The notes: a model not told the origin generated them from the letters alone. A stretch of DNA of 64,000 bases from Betaproteobacteria bacterium (GCA_016720065.1 JADJXY010000002.1:757001-821000); one strand, 5' to 3'. Shown: positions 24,769 to 34,055, counted from the stretch's first letter. Translations and numbers: made by a program.

Positions 24769-26175
24769 GTGATCGATTTCCAGCCGGTGCTCCTGTGGTC
24801 GGATGGGCTGGTATGGCTTCTGGTCGCCGGTCTGGCCGGTTTTGCCCGCTACGCGGCCGGCAGTCCCCCACTCGTTGCGGCCTGGGTGCGGGTTGGCGCC
24901 AGCCGGGCCGGAATGGCGGCGGCGACGGTGCTGGCGGCTTTCGTCGCGGTGGGACTTCTGGACTCGGTGCATTTTCGCCCCAAGTTGGAGGCTGCGCCGG
25001 GCCAGAAGGCGAGCTATGGCGTGGAAGTCCTCTCGCTCCTCGACGCCCTGGGCGCGCCGCTACGCACGCGCAACGAAAAGACCTATTCCGAGCCTTTCGC
25101 CACCCGCCTCTACGCCAAGGAAACCGTCGAGCTGCCCGGTGGCGGCCAGGGGCGCGAGTATCCGCGCCTCAAGTTCGGTGGCGTCCACCTGGGGGATGCC
25201 GAGGATTCCCTGGCCGCCGACGTGGCCCTGACCGCCTTTCGGGGCGCGGTGCTGGGGTTTCTCGGCTGGCTGGTGCTGGCTGCCGGCGTCAGCGGCGGGA
25301 TCGCCCGCCGGGCCGGCATCCCCCACGCCGCCGCGGCCGGTCGCATCCTGCGGGGCAGGACGGCCTTCGCCTGGGACGCCGTCCTGGGCACGGCCCTGCT
25401 CCTGGCCCTGATCGGCGTGCCGCTCCTCCAGCTCGCGGGCAGTTACCACGTCTTCGGCACCGACAAGGTGGGTCAGGATGTGTTGTACCAAGTTTTGAAG
25501 AGCGTGCGCACAGGGCTCATCATCGGCCTCGTCACCACCCTGGTGACGCTGCCCCTGGCCGTGGTCCTGGGCATCGTCGCCGGGTATTTCCGGGGCTGGG
25601 TCGATGACCTGATCCAGTACGTCTATACCGTGCTCAACTCGATTCCCGGCGTGCTGCTCATCGCCGCCGCGGTGCTCATGATGCAGGTGGTGATCGATAC
25701 CCACCCGCAGTGGTTTTCCACCGCCGCCGAGCGGGCCGACCTGCGGCTCCTGGCGCTGTGCTTCATCCTGGGCATGACCAGCTGGACCGGCCTGTGCCGC
25801 CTGCTGCGGGGCGAAACCCTCAAGCTGCGCGAACTGGAATACATCCAGGCGGCGCAGGCCTTCGGCGTTTCCAGTGCCCGCATCATCGGCCGCCACATCC
25901 TGCCCAATCTCATGCACATCGTCATCATCGCCCTGGTGATGGATTTTTCCGGGCTGGTGCTGGCCGAGGCGGTGCTGTCCTACGTGGGTATCGGCGTCGA
26001 TCCCTCCATGGTCAGCTTCGGCACCATGATCAACAACGCCCGCCTGGAACTGGGGCGTGAGCCGGTGGTGTGGTGGTCCCTGATGGCGGCCTTCGCCGCC
26101 ATGTTTGTTCTGGTCCTGGCCGCCAACCTGTTTGCCGACGCGGTACGGGACGCTTTCGATCCGAGGGCCGCATGA
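24769..26175 (+). CDS. ABC transporter permease with long N-terminal extension
   Basis: The 468-residue protein carries the permease domain in its C-terminal half, with the EAA loop EYIQAAQAFGVSSARIIGRH near residues 362-381 and DFSGLVLAEAVLSYVGIGVD after it, as in DppC/YejE. It is over 120 residues longer than usual relatives. The extra part, between the first hydrophobic segments, includes a soluble stretch (about 75-155) with alternating charge. The start is GTG at 24769. The stop overlaps the ATPase gene start (ATGA). Confidence 0.87.
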   Translation: MIDFQPVLLWSDGLVWLLVAGLAGFARYAAGSPPLVAAWVRVGASRAGMAAATVLAAFVAVGLLDSVHFRPKLEAAPGQKASYGVEVLSLLDALGAPLRTRNEKTYSEPFATRLYAKETVELPGGGQGREYPRLKFGGVHLGDAEDSLAADVALTAFRGAVLGFLGWLVLAAGVSGGIARRAGIPHAAAAGRILRGRTAFAWDAVLGTALLLALIGVPLLQLAGSYHVFGTDKVGQDVLYQVLKSVRTGLIIGLVTTLVTLPLAVVLGIVAGYFRGWVDDLIQYVYTVLNSIPGVLLIAAAVLMMQVVIDTHPQWFSTAAERADLRLLALCFILGMTSWTGLCRLLRGETLKLRELEYIQAAQAFGVSSARIIGRHILPNLMHIVIIALVMDFSGLVLAEAVLSYVGIGVDPSMVSFGTMINNARLELGREPVVWWSLMAAFAAMFVLVLAANLFADAVRDAFDPRAA

Positions 26176-28184
26176 GTGCAGCGCTGCTGGAAGTCACCGA
26201 TCTGCGCCTGGGCTTTGCGGCCGCGGGGAGCACCGTTCTGGCCGTGGAGGGTGTTTCCTTCCGCATCGGCGCGGGGGAGACCTTTGCCCTCCTGGGGGAA
26301 TCCGGCTGCGGCAAGTCGGCTACCGCCCAGGGGGTGATGCGGCTGCTGCCGGCGGCCGGGCGCATCGTCGGCGGCACCGTGCGCCTGGGCGGCGAAGAAC
26401 TTCTGGCCCTGCCGGAAGCTGCCATGCGCGGCCTGCGCGGCGGCCGCATGGCGATGATTTTCCAGGAGCCGGCCACCAGCCTCAATCCGGTGCTCACCGT
26501 GGGGCGGCAGATCGGCGAGGTGCTGCAACTGCACCGGGGGCAGCGGGGCACCGCGGCCCGCGCGACCATGGCCGAATTGCTGCGTCAGGTGGGCATCGCC
26601 GATCCGGAACGGCGCCTGGACGAATACCCCTTCCAGTTGTCCGGCGGCATGAAGCAGCGGGTGATGATCGCCATCGCCCTGGCGGGGGCGCCGGACCTTC
26701 TCATCGCCGACGAGCCGACCACGGCCCTTGATGTCACCGTCCAGGCGCAGATCCTCGACCTCCTGGCAGGGCTCCAGGCGGAGCGGGGCATGGGCATGCT
26801 GCTCATCACCCACGACCTGGGGGTGGTGGCTCGCATGGCCCACCGCGTCGGCGTGATGTACGCCGGCGAGTTGGTCGAGGAAGCCGACCGGGCCAGCTTC
26901 TTCGCCAGCCCCGGCCACCCCTATACCCAGGCCCTGTTTGCGGCCCTGCCCGAGGTTTCCCGTCGCGGCCGGCCGCTCACCACCATCCCGGGCCAGGTGC
27001 CGGCCCTGGGCGCCATGCCGCCGGGCTGCCGCTTTGCCGAGCGCTGTCCCCACGCCATGGCGGTCTGCCGCGCGGTGTCGCCCCCCTGGCGCGAGCTGGC
27101 CCCCGGCCATCGCCTGCGCTGCCATTGGGATGGCGGTGGGGGGAGCGGCGGCGACTTGGGCGAGATCGTCCGCCGCGGCGAACTCCAGTCCCCCGACCGC
27201 GCGGTACTGGAAGTCAGCGACCTCAAGGTGCATTTCCCCATCCGGCGGGGCTTCCTGCAGCGCACCGTAGGCCACGTGCGCGCCGTGGACGGCGTTTCCC
27301 TCGCCCTCACCCCGGGCCGTACCCTGGCCCTGGTGGGGGAATCGGGCTGCGGCAAGACCACCGTCGGCAAGGCCATCCTGCAACTGGTGGCGCCCAGCGG
27401 GGGCAGCGTGCGTCTGGGTGCCTCGCAACTGGTGGGCATGCCGCGGCGCCGCCTGCGGGCCGTGCGCCGACACATGCAGATGGTTTTCCAGGATCCCTTC
27501 GCCTCCCTGAACCCCCGTCTGCGGGTGGGCGAGATCATCGCGGAAGGCATGGCGGCGCTGCGCGTTGGGGGAGGTGGCGACCCGGCCGCCGCCGTCGCGG
27601 CCCTGCTCGCCCAGGTGGGTCTGCCGCCCGAGGCCGCGCTGCGCTATCCCCATGAGTTCTCCGGCGGTCAGCGTCAGCGCATCGCCATCGCGCGGGCCCT
27701 CGCCGTACAGCCGGAAATCCTCATCTGCGACGAGCCGACCTCGGCCCTGGACGTCTCGGTCCAGGCGCAAATCCTGAATCTGCTCAAGAATCTGCAGGAA
27801 TCGCTGGGGGTGGCCTATCTGTTCATCACCCACAATTTCGCCGTGGTCGAGTATCTGGCCCACGAAGTGGCGGTAATGTACCTGGGGCGCATCGTCGAAT
27901 GGGGGAGCGCCGCCCAGGTGCTGGGCCATCCCCGCCACCCTTACACCCGGGCGCTGCTCTCGGCCGTTCCGGCCGTGCATCCCGGCGGGGGGGAAGAGCG
28001 CATCCGGCTCCCCGGTGAGGCGCCTTCGCCCGCCAGTCCACCCCGGGGCTGTCACTTCCACCCGCGCTGCACCCAGGCCAGCGAAGCCTGCCGCCAGGCC
28101 TATCCGGGGGCGGTCGAGGTGGGCCCGGAGCACGCCGTCGCCTGCCACCTGTACGGCCCCGCGTCGGAGGAAAGACCGGCGTAG
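26172..28184 (+). CDS. ABC transporter, fused double ATP-binding subunit
   Basis: The 670-residue protein has two complete nucleotide-binding domains in tandem, as in YejF and GsiA. Domain 1 has Walker A GESGCGKSA (about 45), signature LSGGMKQR and Walker B LLIADEPTTALD. Domain 2 has GESGCGKTT (about 390), FSGGQRQR and ILICDEPTSALD. Each domain ends with the oligopeptide-type C-terminal cysteine region (RCPHAM, HPRCTQASEAC). It powers import with the two upstream permeases. Confidence 0.93.
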   Translation: MSAALLEVTDLRLGFAAAGSTVLAVEGVSFRIGAGETFALLGESGCGKSATAQGVMRLLPAAGRIVGGTVRLGGEELLALPEAAMRGLRGGRMAMIFQEPATSLNPVLTVGRQIGEVLQLHRGQRGTAARATMAELLRQVGIADPERRLDEYPFQLSGGMKQRVMIAIALAGAPDLLIADEPTTALDVTVQAQILDLLAGLQAERGMGMLLITHDLGVVARMAHRVGVMYAGELVEEADRASFFASPGHPYTQALFAALPEVSRRGRPLTTIPGQVPALGAMPPGCRFAERCPHAMAVCRAVSPPWRELAPGHRLRCHWDGGGGSGGDLGEIVRRGELQSPDRAVLEVSDLKVHFPIRRGFLQRTVGHVRAVDGVSLALTPGRTLALVGESGCGKTTVGKAILQLVAPSGGSVRLGASQLVGMPRRRLRAVRRHMQMVFQDPFASLNPRLRVGEIIAEGMAALRVGGGGDPAAAVAALLAQVGLPPEAALRYPHEFSGGQRQRIAIARALAVQPEILICDEPTSALDVSVQAQILNLLKNLQESLGVAYLFITHNFAVVEYLAHEVAVMYLGRIVEWGSAAQVLGHPRHPYTRALLSAVPAVHPGGGEERIRLPGEAPSPASPPRGCHFHPRCTQASEACRQAYPGAVEVGPEHAVACHLYGPASEERPA

Positions 28185-28258
28185 ATCGGCGGGGGTGGGT
28201 GGGCTGCCGGCTTGGCGGCGGCTTGCGGGTGAAACCCAGAGCCTGTGAATCGAGGCGC

Positions 28259-29794
28259 TCAGCCGCGGCGGCCGTTGCCCGCCCGGGCGACCTGGGAACT
28301 CCTGGGCGGAGCCTTGGCCGCGGCGCGGGCAGTCGCCTTGGGCTTGGCTGCTGCGACCCGGGCAGTGCTCGTTTTGTTCCGGGAAGGAGCCTTGGCCAGG
28401 GTCCGTACCGCCGGCGCCTTGCCGGAACGGGCAAGCTGGGCGCGCGCCTCGCGCCGGTCCTCGCCCTTCTTGCCCTTGCTGACCCGGCTCGGCGCTTCGT
28501 CCGCCTCGATGCGGGGCAGGCGTGCCTGGGGCGACAGTGCGTCGATGTCCACCCCGTCCCGCCCGGCGGGAACCAGCAGCATCGACCCCGCTGCGGGCCT
28601 GGTCCGGCCGCCCAAGCCATTCGCTTCGCGCAATTCGGCCGCCGAGATACCGAAGCGGGGGGCAAGTTTTTCCAGCCGCTCGCCGGGCTTGACCGTGTAG
28701 GCCTGCCAACGGCTGAGGGGGGCGGCGTGGCTTTCCAGGTTGGCTTGGAAGGTTTCGAGCTTGTCGGCGGGGATCACGACCTGGCTGTCGGGGGTGATGA
28801 CCGGCCGATTGTGGGCCGGATTGAGGGCGAGGAATTCATTGACCGGCATCCCCGCCAGGCGGGCGGCGGTCTTGATGTCGATGGGCTTTCCCGGGTCCAC
28901 CGTAGCGAAATAGGGCTGGTTTTCCAGGGCGGGCAGGCCCAGTTCCGCCATCAGGCGCGGGTTGCCGAAAATGTTCTTGAGCGCCTGCAGCTTGGGGACG
29001 TAGTTGCGGGTCTCGGCGGGCATGCTGAGGCTGGAGAAGTCGGTGGGCAGCCCCCGGGCAAGATTCTTGTCCACCGCCCGCTTGACCGCGTTTTCGCCCC
29101 AGTTGTAGGAGGCCAGGGCCAGATGCCAGTCGCCGTTCATCTCGTAGATGGTCTGCAGATAATCGAGGGCTGCGGCGGTGGAGGCGAGGATGTCGCGGCG
29201 CTGGTCCTGCCACCAATCCTGGGCCAGGTTGTAACGTTTGCCGGTGGCGGGAATGAACTGCCACAGGCCCGAGGCCCGGGCGCGGGAATAGGCCATGGGA
29301 TTGAAGGAGCTTTCCACCATGGGCAGGAGCGCGAGTTCGGTGGGCATGCCACGCCGCTCCAGCTCCTCGACGATATGGTGCATGTAGCGGCGGCTGCGTT
29401 CGACCATGCGGCGCAGCATGTCGGGCCGGTTCATGTACCACTGTTGATGATGGAGCACCACCTCGTCGTTGAGGTTGGGCATGGCAAAGCCGTTGCGCAC
29501 GCGGACCCAGAGATCGTCCGTGGGGGCTGTGAGGTCGATGGGCGCGCTGACGCCGAGGGGCGCGGCGACTTCGTGCGTCACCAGGGCCTCCGGGGGCAGG
29601 GCCGGCGAGATTTCCCGGGGAGCGAAGAAGGCCAGGAGCGAGAAGCCGGCACCGGATGTCGTTTCCGGGGAAGGCTCGGCGAAGGTTCCGGGCAACTGGG
29701 CGTGAAGCGGCCCGGAAAAGGCGGTCAGAACGAGAAGGGCCGCGGGGCCCAGGACTTGCGCAAAGGACCGCGACAGAACGTTACGCAGCGGCAT
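28259..29794 (-). CDS. mltD: Membrane-bound lytic murein transglycosylase D
   Basis: The 511-residue protein has an N-terminal signal sequence ending near LHAQ (not an obvious lipobox). The SLT domain contains the catalytic glutamate in LPMVESSFNPMAYS near residue 155 and SGLWQFIPATGKRY. A LysM domain (YTVKPGERLEKLAPRFGISA) follows near 375. Residues 440-511 are a basic Ala/Arg/Lys-rich tail. It cleaves peptidoglycan glycan strands with anhydromuramic ends. It is convergent with the ABC transporter and divergent from the c-di-GMP gene at 29996. Confidence 0.92.
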   Translation of the reverse strand: MPLRNVLSRSFAQVLGPAALLVLTAFSGPLHAQLPGTFAEPSPETTSGAGFSLLAFFAPREISPALPPEALVTHEVAAPLGVSAPIDLTAPTDDLWVRVRNGFAMPNLNDEVVLHHQQWYMNRPDMLRRMVERSRRYMHHIVEELERRGMPTELALLPMVESSFNPMAYSRARASGLWQFIPATGKRYNLAQDWWQDQRRDILASTAAALDYLQTIYEMNGDWHLALASYNWGENAVKRAVDKNLARGLPTDFSSLSMPAETRNYVPKLQALKNIFGNPRLMAELGLPALENQPYFATVDPGKPIDIKTAARLAGMPVNEFLALNPAHNRPVITPDSQVVIPADKLETFQANLESHAAPLSRWQAYTVKPGERLEKLAPRFGISAAELREANGLGGRTRPAAGSMLLVPAGRDGVDIDALSPQARLPRIEADEAPSRVSKGKKGEDRREARAQLARSGKAPAVRTLAKAPSRNKTSTARVAAAKPKATARAAAKAPPRSSQVARAGNGRRG

Positions 29795-29842
29795 GAGGGA
29801 TCCTCCTGGCTCGGAACGGGGTCGACTAAAACGTGAAATTAT

Positions 29843-29874
29843 ACCGGAAGGTAGCCCCGGGGCTGCCTTCCGGT
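29843..29874. promoter_or_regulatory. 32-bp palindrome between mltD and the heme GGDEF gene
   Basis: ACCGGAAGGTAGCCCC is followed directly by GGGGCTGCCTTCCGGT, a 16-bp inverted repeat with a single mismatched position. It lies 37 bases before the -24/-12 promoter of the gene at 29996 and 49 bases before the mltD start. It could be an operator for either gene or a cruciform; it does not match the TTCCCG-N4-CGGGAA site. Confidence 0.5.
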
Positions 29875-29910
29875 GCCTGCTGCGCGGCTGGGTCGCGGCT
29901 CAGGGTGGGT

Positions 29911-29927
29911 TGGGTACGATTGTTGCT
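29911..29927 (+). promoter_or_regulatory. Sigma-54 promoter of the heme GGDEF gene
   Basis: GGTACG-ATTG-TTGCT gives GG at 29913-29914 and GC at 29925-29926, exactly ten bases apart, with TTGCT intact and one mismatch to GGCACG. Transcription would start near 29938, 58 bases before the ATG. Confidence 0.7.
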
Positions 29928-29995
29928 TTCTTGAATTTGAGAACAGGCCCGCGATCCTCGCCGCCTTCCCAAGCCGCCCCCGGGGGACAACAACG

Positions 29996-32356
29996 ATGAA
30001 AATCTGGCAACGCCTGGTCCTGTCGATCCTGCTGGCCGTGATCGCCTCCGGGTCGGGGCTGATCTACTGGGCTTCCCTCGAGCAGCAGCGCATCGCCGCC
30101 GACCAGGCGCGGGAATTCGCCGACAGCATCCACCAGATGACCCTCGCCGGGCTGACGGGAATGATGATTACCGGGACTGTCCCCCTGCGTGCGCTCTTTC
30201 TCGACCAGATCAAGGCCATGCATCAGATCGAGAGTCTCAAGGTGATCCGGGGGGATGCCGTGGTGGGGCAATTTGGCCCCGGGTTGGAGGGCGAGACCGA
30301 CGCGGACCCCGTCGAGCGCGCCGTCCTGGACGGCCGGGAGGCCTACTATGCCGTCGAATCCGGCAGTGACGGTGTGGAGCGCCTGCGGGCGGTGATTCCG
30401 GCCCGGGCGCTGGAAAACTACCTGGGCAAGACCTGCACCAACTGCCACAACGTTCCCGTGGGGACCGTGCTGGGCGCGGTCAGCATGGAAATATCCCTGG
30501 CTTCCGCCAGCGAAAGCACGCGGCGTTTTACCCGCCATGCCGTCCTTGCGGCGGCGGCCCTCTGTTTTCCCCTGGGGGGATTCATCTGGTATTTCATCTC
30601 CCGCCTGGTGTCGCGGCCCCTGGCCCGCATGGCGGACGGTCTGGAGGACATCGCGGCGGGAGACATCGACGCGGCGGTCGAACTGCCCGTGCGGCGGGAG
30701 GATGAGGTGGGACGGGCGGTAGCCGCCTTCAACCGGGTTCTGGGCAAGGCCGCGGAACTCCTGCGGGAGCAGCGCCTGGCACGCATCGTCTTCGAAAATT
30801 CCCTGGAGGGCATTACCGTCACCGATGCCCACTCCCGCATCGTGATGGTGAACAAGGCCTTCACCGACACCACGGGCTATAGCGCCGAAGAGGCTCTGGG
30901 CAAGACTCCGGCCATGCTCAAGTCCGGCAAGCAGGGCGAAGCCTTCTATCGCGACTTCTGGAACATCCTGCGGGAACGGGGCGAATGGCGGGGCGAAATC
31001 TGGAATCGGCGCAAGAACGGGACCGTGTATCCCGAGTGGCTCAATGTCAGCGCGGTGCGCGACCACCACGGACGCATCGAGCACTACATCGCCATTTTCA
31101 GCGACATCACCGAGCGCAAGGAGCACGAGGAACGCATCACCTACCAGGCTTTCCACGACGCCCTCACCGGCCTGCCCAACCGCCTGCTGTTCCGTGACCG
31201 GCTCGACCTCGCCCTCGCCCAGGCGCGGCGCAACAAGGCCCGCAGGCCCGCCCTCATGTTCCTCGATCTCGACCGCTTCAAGCAGATCAACGATACCCTG
31301 GGACACGAGGCGGGGGATACCCTGCTGAAGGAAGTGGCCAATCGGCTGCGTCACTGTGTGCGTGCCTCGGACACCGTGGCGCGCATTGCCGGGGACGAAT
31401 TCACCGTCCTGCTTCCCGAGGCGGAGGAGGAGGGCGAGGCCCGGGCGGTGGCCGAGAAAATCCTGCAGGCCATGGGCGAACCCATCGTTCTCGGAAGCGC
31501 GAGCCGGGTGGTCACCACCAGCATCGGCATCAGCCTATTCCCGCAGGACGGACGGGACGCCGAAACGCTGATGAAGCACGCCGACGCCGCCATGTATGCC
31601 GTCAAGGGCAGCGGGCGGGCGTCCTTCTGCTTTTTCAACAGCGATCTGCTGGGTCGGCCCACGCGGCGCAGCGCCATGGAGGAGCGCCTGGTCAATGCCT
31701 TCGAGGGCAACGAGTTCCGGGTCGCCTTCCAGGCAGCCACCCTCCTGGACCAGGGCCAGCCCTGTGGATTGGAAGCCCGCCTCACCTGGGCGCAGCCCGA
31801 CGGCACCCTGCTCGACTGCGAGGAGTTTCTCGGGGCGGCGGAAGACCTGGGCCTCGCCCCGGCGCTTGGGGAATGGTTGCTGGAAAACGCCTGTCGCGAA
31901 GCCTTGGTGCTTGGCGCGGGGACGGCCACGCATCTGGCCGTGGGTCTCGGCGCCGCCGCCTTCGGCCGCGCGGACCTGGCCGAGCGGGTCGCCCTCATCC
32001 TGGAGCGCACCGGATGGCCTGCCCGGCAACTGGAAATCGGGTTTCCGGAAAGTGTCGTGATGCGCAACCCGGAAGAAAGCCGCGCCGTCCTGACCAACCT
32101 TGCCGAACTCGGCGTGGATCTGGCGCTCACCGACTACGGGATGTGCGGCTCCAGCCTCGTGCTGTTGCGGGATCTTCCCCTGGCTGCCCTGCGCCTGGAT
32201 GCAGCCCTGGTGGGCGAAGAGCGCCGTCGTCCCGGAGGATCGTCGGTGCTGGCGGCCTTCCTGGGGCTCGCCCGGGCGCTGCGGCTACGGGTCGTCGTCT
32301 CCCCGGGCAAGGCCATCGCTCCCGCCGAAGTGCAAGCGCCCTTCCCGAGTCCCTGA
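29996..32356 (+). CDS. Membrane c-heme-sensing GGDEF/EAL protein
   Basis: The 786-residue protein has a transmembrane segment (5-26), a periplasmic domain with one c-type heme motif CTNCH (147-151), a second membrane segment (182-203), a HAMP region (about 204-255), a PAS domain (about 260-375), a GGDEF domain (about 385-545) and a degenerate EAL domain (about 560-775). The signature is AGDEF (465-469), which can still be active in some cyclases. In the EAL domain the motif reads EAR (593-595) and the catalytic DDFG is replaced by TDYG (712-715), so phosphodiesterase activity is unlikely. I infer a redox or gas sensor making c-di-GMP. A sigma-54 promoter precedes it. Confidence 0.88.
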   Translation: MKIWQRLVLSILLAVIASGSGLIYWASLEQQRIAADQAREFADSIHQMTLAGLTGMMITGTVPLRALFLDQIKAMHQIESLKVIRGDAVVGQFGPGLEGETDADPVERAVLDGREAYYAVESGSDGVERLRAVIPARALENYLGKTCTNCHNVPVGTVLGAVSMEISLASASESTRRFTRHAVLAAAALCFPLGGFIWYFISRLVSRPLARMADGLEDIAAGDIDAAVELPVRREDEVGRAVAAFNRVLGKAAELLREQRLARIVFENSLEGITVTDAHSRIVMVNKAFTDTTGYSAEEALGKTPAMLKSGKQGEAFYRDFWNILRERGEWRGEIWNRRKNGTVYPEWLNVSAVRDHHGRIEHYIAIFSDITERKEHEERITYQAFHDALTGLPNRLLFRDRLDLALAQARRNKARRPALMFLDLDRFKQINDTLGHEAGDTLLKEVANRLRHCVRASDTVARIAGDEFTVLLPEAEEEGEARAVAEKILQAMGEPIVLGSASRVVTTSIGISLFPQDGRDAETLMKHADAAMYAVKGSGRASFCFFNSDLLGRPTRRSAMEERLVNAFEGNEFRVAFQAATLLDQGQPCGLEARLTWAQPDGTLLDCEEFLGAAEDLGLAPALGEWLLENACREALVLGAGTATHLAVGLGAAAFGRADLAERVALILERTGWPARQLEIGFPESVVMRNPEESRAVLTNLAELGVDLALTDYGMCGSSLVLLRDLPLAALRLDAALVGEERRRPGGSSVLAAFLGLARALRLRVVVSPGKAIAPAEVQAPFPSP

Positions 32357-32429
32357 ATCCCCCTGGAGTTTTCGTGCTTCGGGCAAGGATGCGGCCCGGG
32401 TGAGGGCGGGTCTTGCGCGCTTTTGCCTT

Positions 32430-33047
32430 TCAGCGGCTCGCGCCCCCCTGGGGGACGCTGTGGCAGCGCTGGCACGAGAAAAACGTGATGAACGCCACGC
32501 GATCGTGGCACTGGCCGCAGTATTGCCCGCGGAAGATGTCGGCCATGCGGATCTGCGTGCTGCCGGCGCGGGCTTCGAAGGGCGCCGGGTGGCAGTTGGA
32601 GCAGGCCAGCCAGAGCGTGTGGGAGCGGTGCGGGAATCTGACGTGGGGCATCTCCCGCGTGTTTTTCATCACGATGTCGAGGTCGAGGACTTCCATGCCG
32701 GCCTTGCCGCTCAGGTCGCTGCGGGGAGAAATTTTGCCTTCCTGGAGCGCCCGCATCCAGTCGGGGAACCCGTTGGCGTCGTAGGGCAGGTGCCGGGTCG
32801 CCTCTTCGATGGTCTGAAGCCGCCGGGCCTCCGGGTTGGCAGGGTCGTGGATGGCCTTGCCGTCGATGGCGCGTCGGGCCTGGTTCTGCTCGGCAGGCTG
32901 GGGGTCGGCGGGGGCGGGGGCTTCGGCCCCGGCGGCCGCGGGGACCGCCCGGAGGAAAGCCGACGCGTCCAGGCAGGCGAAGCCCAGGGCCAGGGTCGCT
33001 GCCGTGGCGAGTAGAAAGGAGCGGGCACGTGGCTTGCTGAAGAGCAT
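32430..33047 (-). CDS. c(7)-type triheme cytochrome, long form
   Basis: The 205-residue secreted protein has a hydrophobic N-terminus (ARSFLLATAATLALGFACLD), an Ala/Pro linker and then a c(7)-type domain with three motifs CSNCH, CGQCH and CQRCH. Upstream of the hemes it shares IHDPAN and HVRFPHRSHTLWLACSNCHP with the cytochromes at 47789 and 49760. The family carries electrons through the periplasm. The start MLFSKPRARSFLL at 33047 was chosen over an upstream ATG at 33125 because a sigma-54 promoter lies between. It is convergent with the heme GGDEF gene. Confidence 0.88.
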   Translation of the reverse strand: MLFSKPRARSFLLATAATLALGFACLDASAFLRAVPAAAGAEAPAPADPQPAEQNQARRAIDGKAIHDPANPEARRLQTIEEATRHLPYDANGFPDWMRALQEGKISPRSDLSGKAGMEVLDLDIVMKNTREMPHVRFPHRSHTLWLACSNCHPAPFEARAGSTQIRMADIFRGQYCGQCHDRVAFITFFSCQRCHSVPQGGASR

Positions 33048-33124
33048 GGATCGCAATCGTTGCCAAACCGGCGCAAGCGCATTGGAAAAGGCCGGCATGA
33101 ACCCGGCCGCCGAAGCGCAAACCA

Positions 33125-33141
33125 TGCACGGCCTGTGCCAG
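33125..33141 (-). promoter_or_regulatory. Sigma-54 promoter of the triheme cytochrome gene at 32430
   Basis: On the minus strand CTGGCACA-GGCC-GTGCA has GG and GC ten bases apart (CC at 33138-33139, GC at 33126-33127). The TGGCAC block is perfect and the -12 block has one mismatch. The start would be near 33114, 67 bases before the ATG. Confidence 0.65.
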
Positions 33142-33163
33142 GAGGCACGGACCAGGAGAACTG

Positions 33164-34027
33164 ATGACCATGTCGCCCGATAGGACCCGAAACTTCGTCA
33201 TGCTGGCCGGCCTCGTCGGCACCGCCCTGGGGGCGGGCGCCGGATTTGCCTACCTCGATTCCCAGCGGACCCTCAAACGGGCCGAGGTCCGCGCCCTGGC
33301 CTACGCGCAAGCCCAGCGCCTGTCGCAGCGCTTGCAGGAAAGCCTGGGGCCGGCCTACATGCTGGCTTCGCTGGTACAGCAGGGGAACGGCAAAGTGGAC
33401 AACTTCGAGGCCGTCGCCGTCGAGATCATGACCCAGTTTCCCATGGCCAGGGCGGTTCAGCTTGCCCCCATGGGCGTGATCTCCCAGGTCTATCCGCTGC
33501 CCGGCAACGAGAAAGTCCTGGGGCACGACCTGATCAAGGACAAGGCCCGCAATCGGGAGGCTCATCTGGCCATTTCCCGCAAGCAGCTCACCCTGGCCGG
33601 ACCGTTCGAACTCATGCAGGGCGGTCTGGGAGCGGTGGGGCGCTATCCCGTATTCCGCCGTCAGGCGGACGGGCGGACGGAATTCTGGGGGTTCTCCATC
33701 GTGCTCATCCGCGTTCCAGAACTGCTTTCCGCCGCCGGCTTCCTGCACCTCAGGACGGCGGGCATGAGCTACAGCCTCTGCCGTCACCCTTTGGGCGACG
33801 AGAAGGAGGCCTGCGTGCCCTTCGCGCGGGAGGGCACCGCGGTTCTCGACGATCCGGTGACGGTGGATGTGGATGTGCCCAATGGGAAATGGGTACTGTC
33901 CCTGGCGCCGCTGCAAGGGTGGCTGCGCCTCCAGGACTGGCTGGTCTTCGGGGCGGGCGCCCTGGGGCTGGGGGGGCTGCTGTCCGGTCTCCAGGCGCTG
34001 TTGCTGCGGCGCTATGCCAGCCCCTGA
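33164..34027 (+). CDS. CHASE-domain membrane protein without output domain
   Basis: The 287-residue protein has a transmembrane segment (12-29), a periplasmic CHASE-like sensor domain (about 45-245) with the recognisable EKVLGHDLIKDKARNREAH near 115-133 and the QLTLAGPFEL block, and a second transmembrane segment (about 258-280) followed by only a few residues. CHASE domains normally feed a kinase or cyclase, but no such domain follows. AGGAG lies 5 bases before the ATG. It is convergent with the large EAL protein gene and may work with it; that is inference. Confidence 0.75.
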   Translation: MTMSPDRTRNFVMLAGLVGTALGAGAGFAYLDSQRTLKRAEVRALAYAQAQRLSQRLQESLGPAYMLASLVQQGNGKVDNFEAVAVEIMTQFPMARAVQLAPMGVISQVYPLPGNEKVLGHDLIKDKARNREAHLAISRKQLTLAGPFELMQGGLGAVGRYPVFRRQADGRTEFWGFSIVLIRVPELLSAAGFLHLRTAGMSYSLCRHPLGDEKEACVPFAREGTAVLDDPVTVDVDVPNGKWVLSLAPLQGWLRLQDWLVFGAGALGLGGLLSGLQALLLRRYASP

Positions 34028-34055
34028 CGCGCGGGTCAGGAGTGCCGGCCGGCGC

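Noticed and set aside
25980..28709. A 909-residue open frame opposite the ABC ATPase gene
   Set aside because: The plus strand carries two complete sets of Walker motifs; the antisense product has no domain.
33048..33070. TTTGGCAACGATTGCG before the triheme gene at 32430 as a -24/-12 promoter
   Set aside because: GG and GC are only eight bases apart; the element at 33125-33141 has exact spacing.
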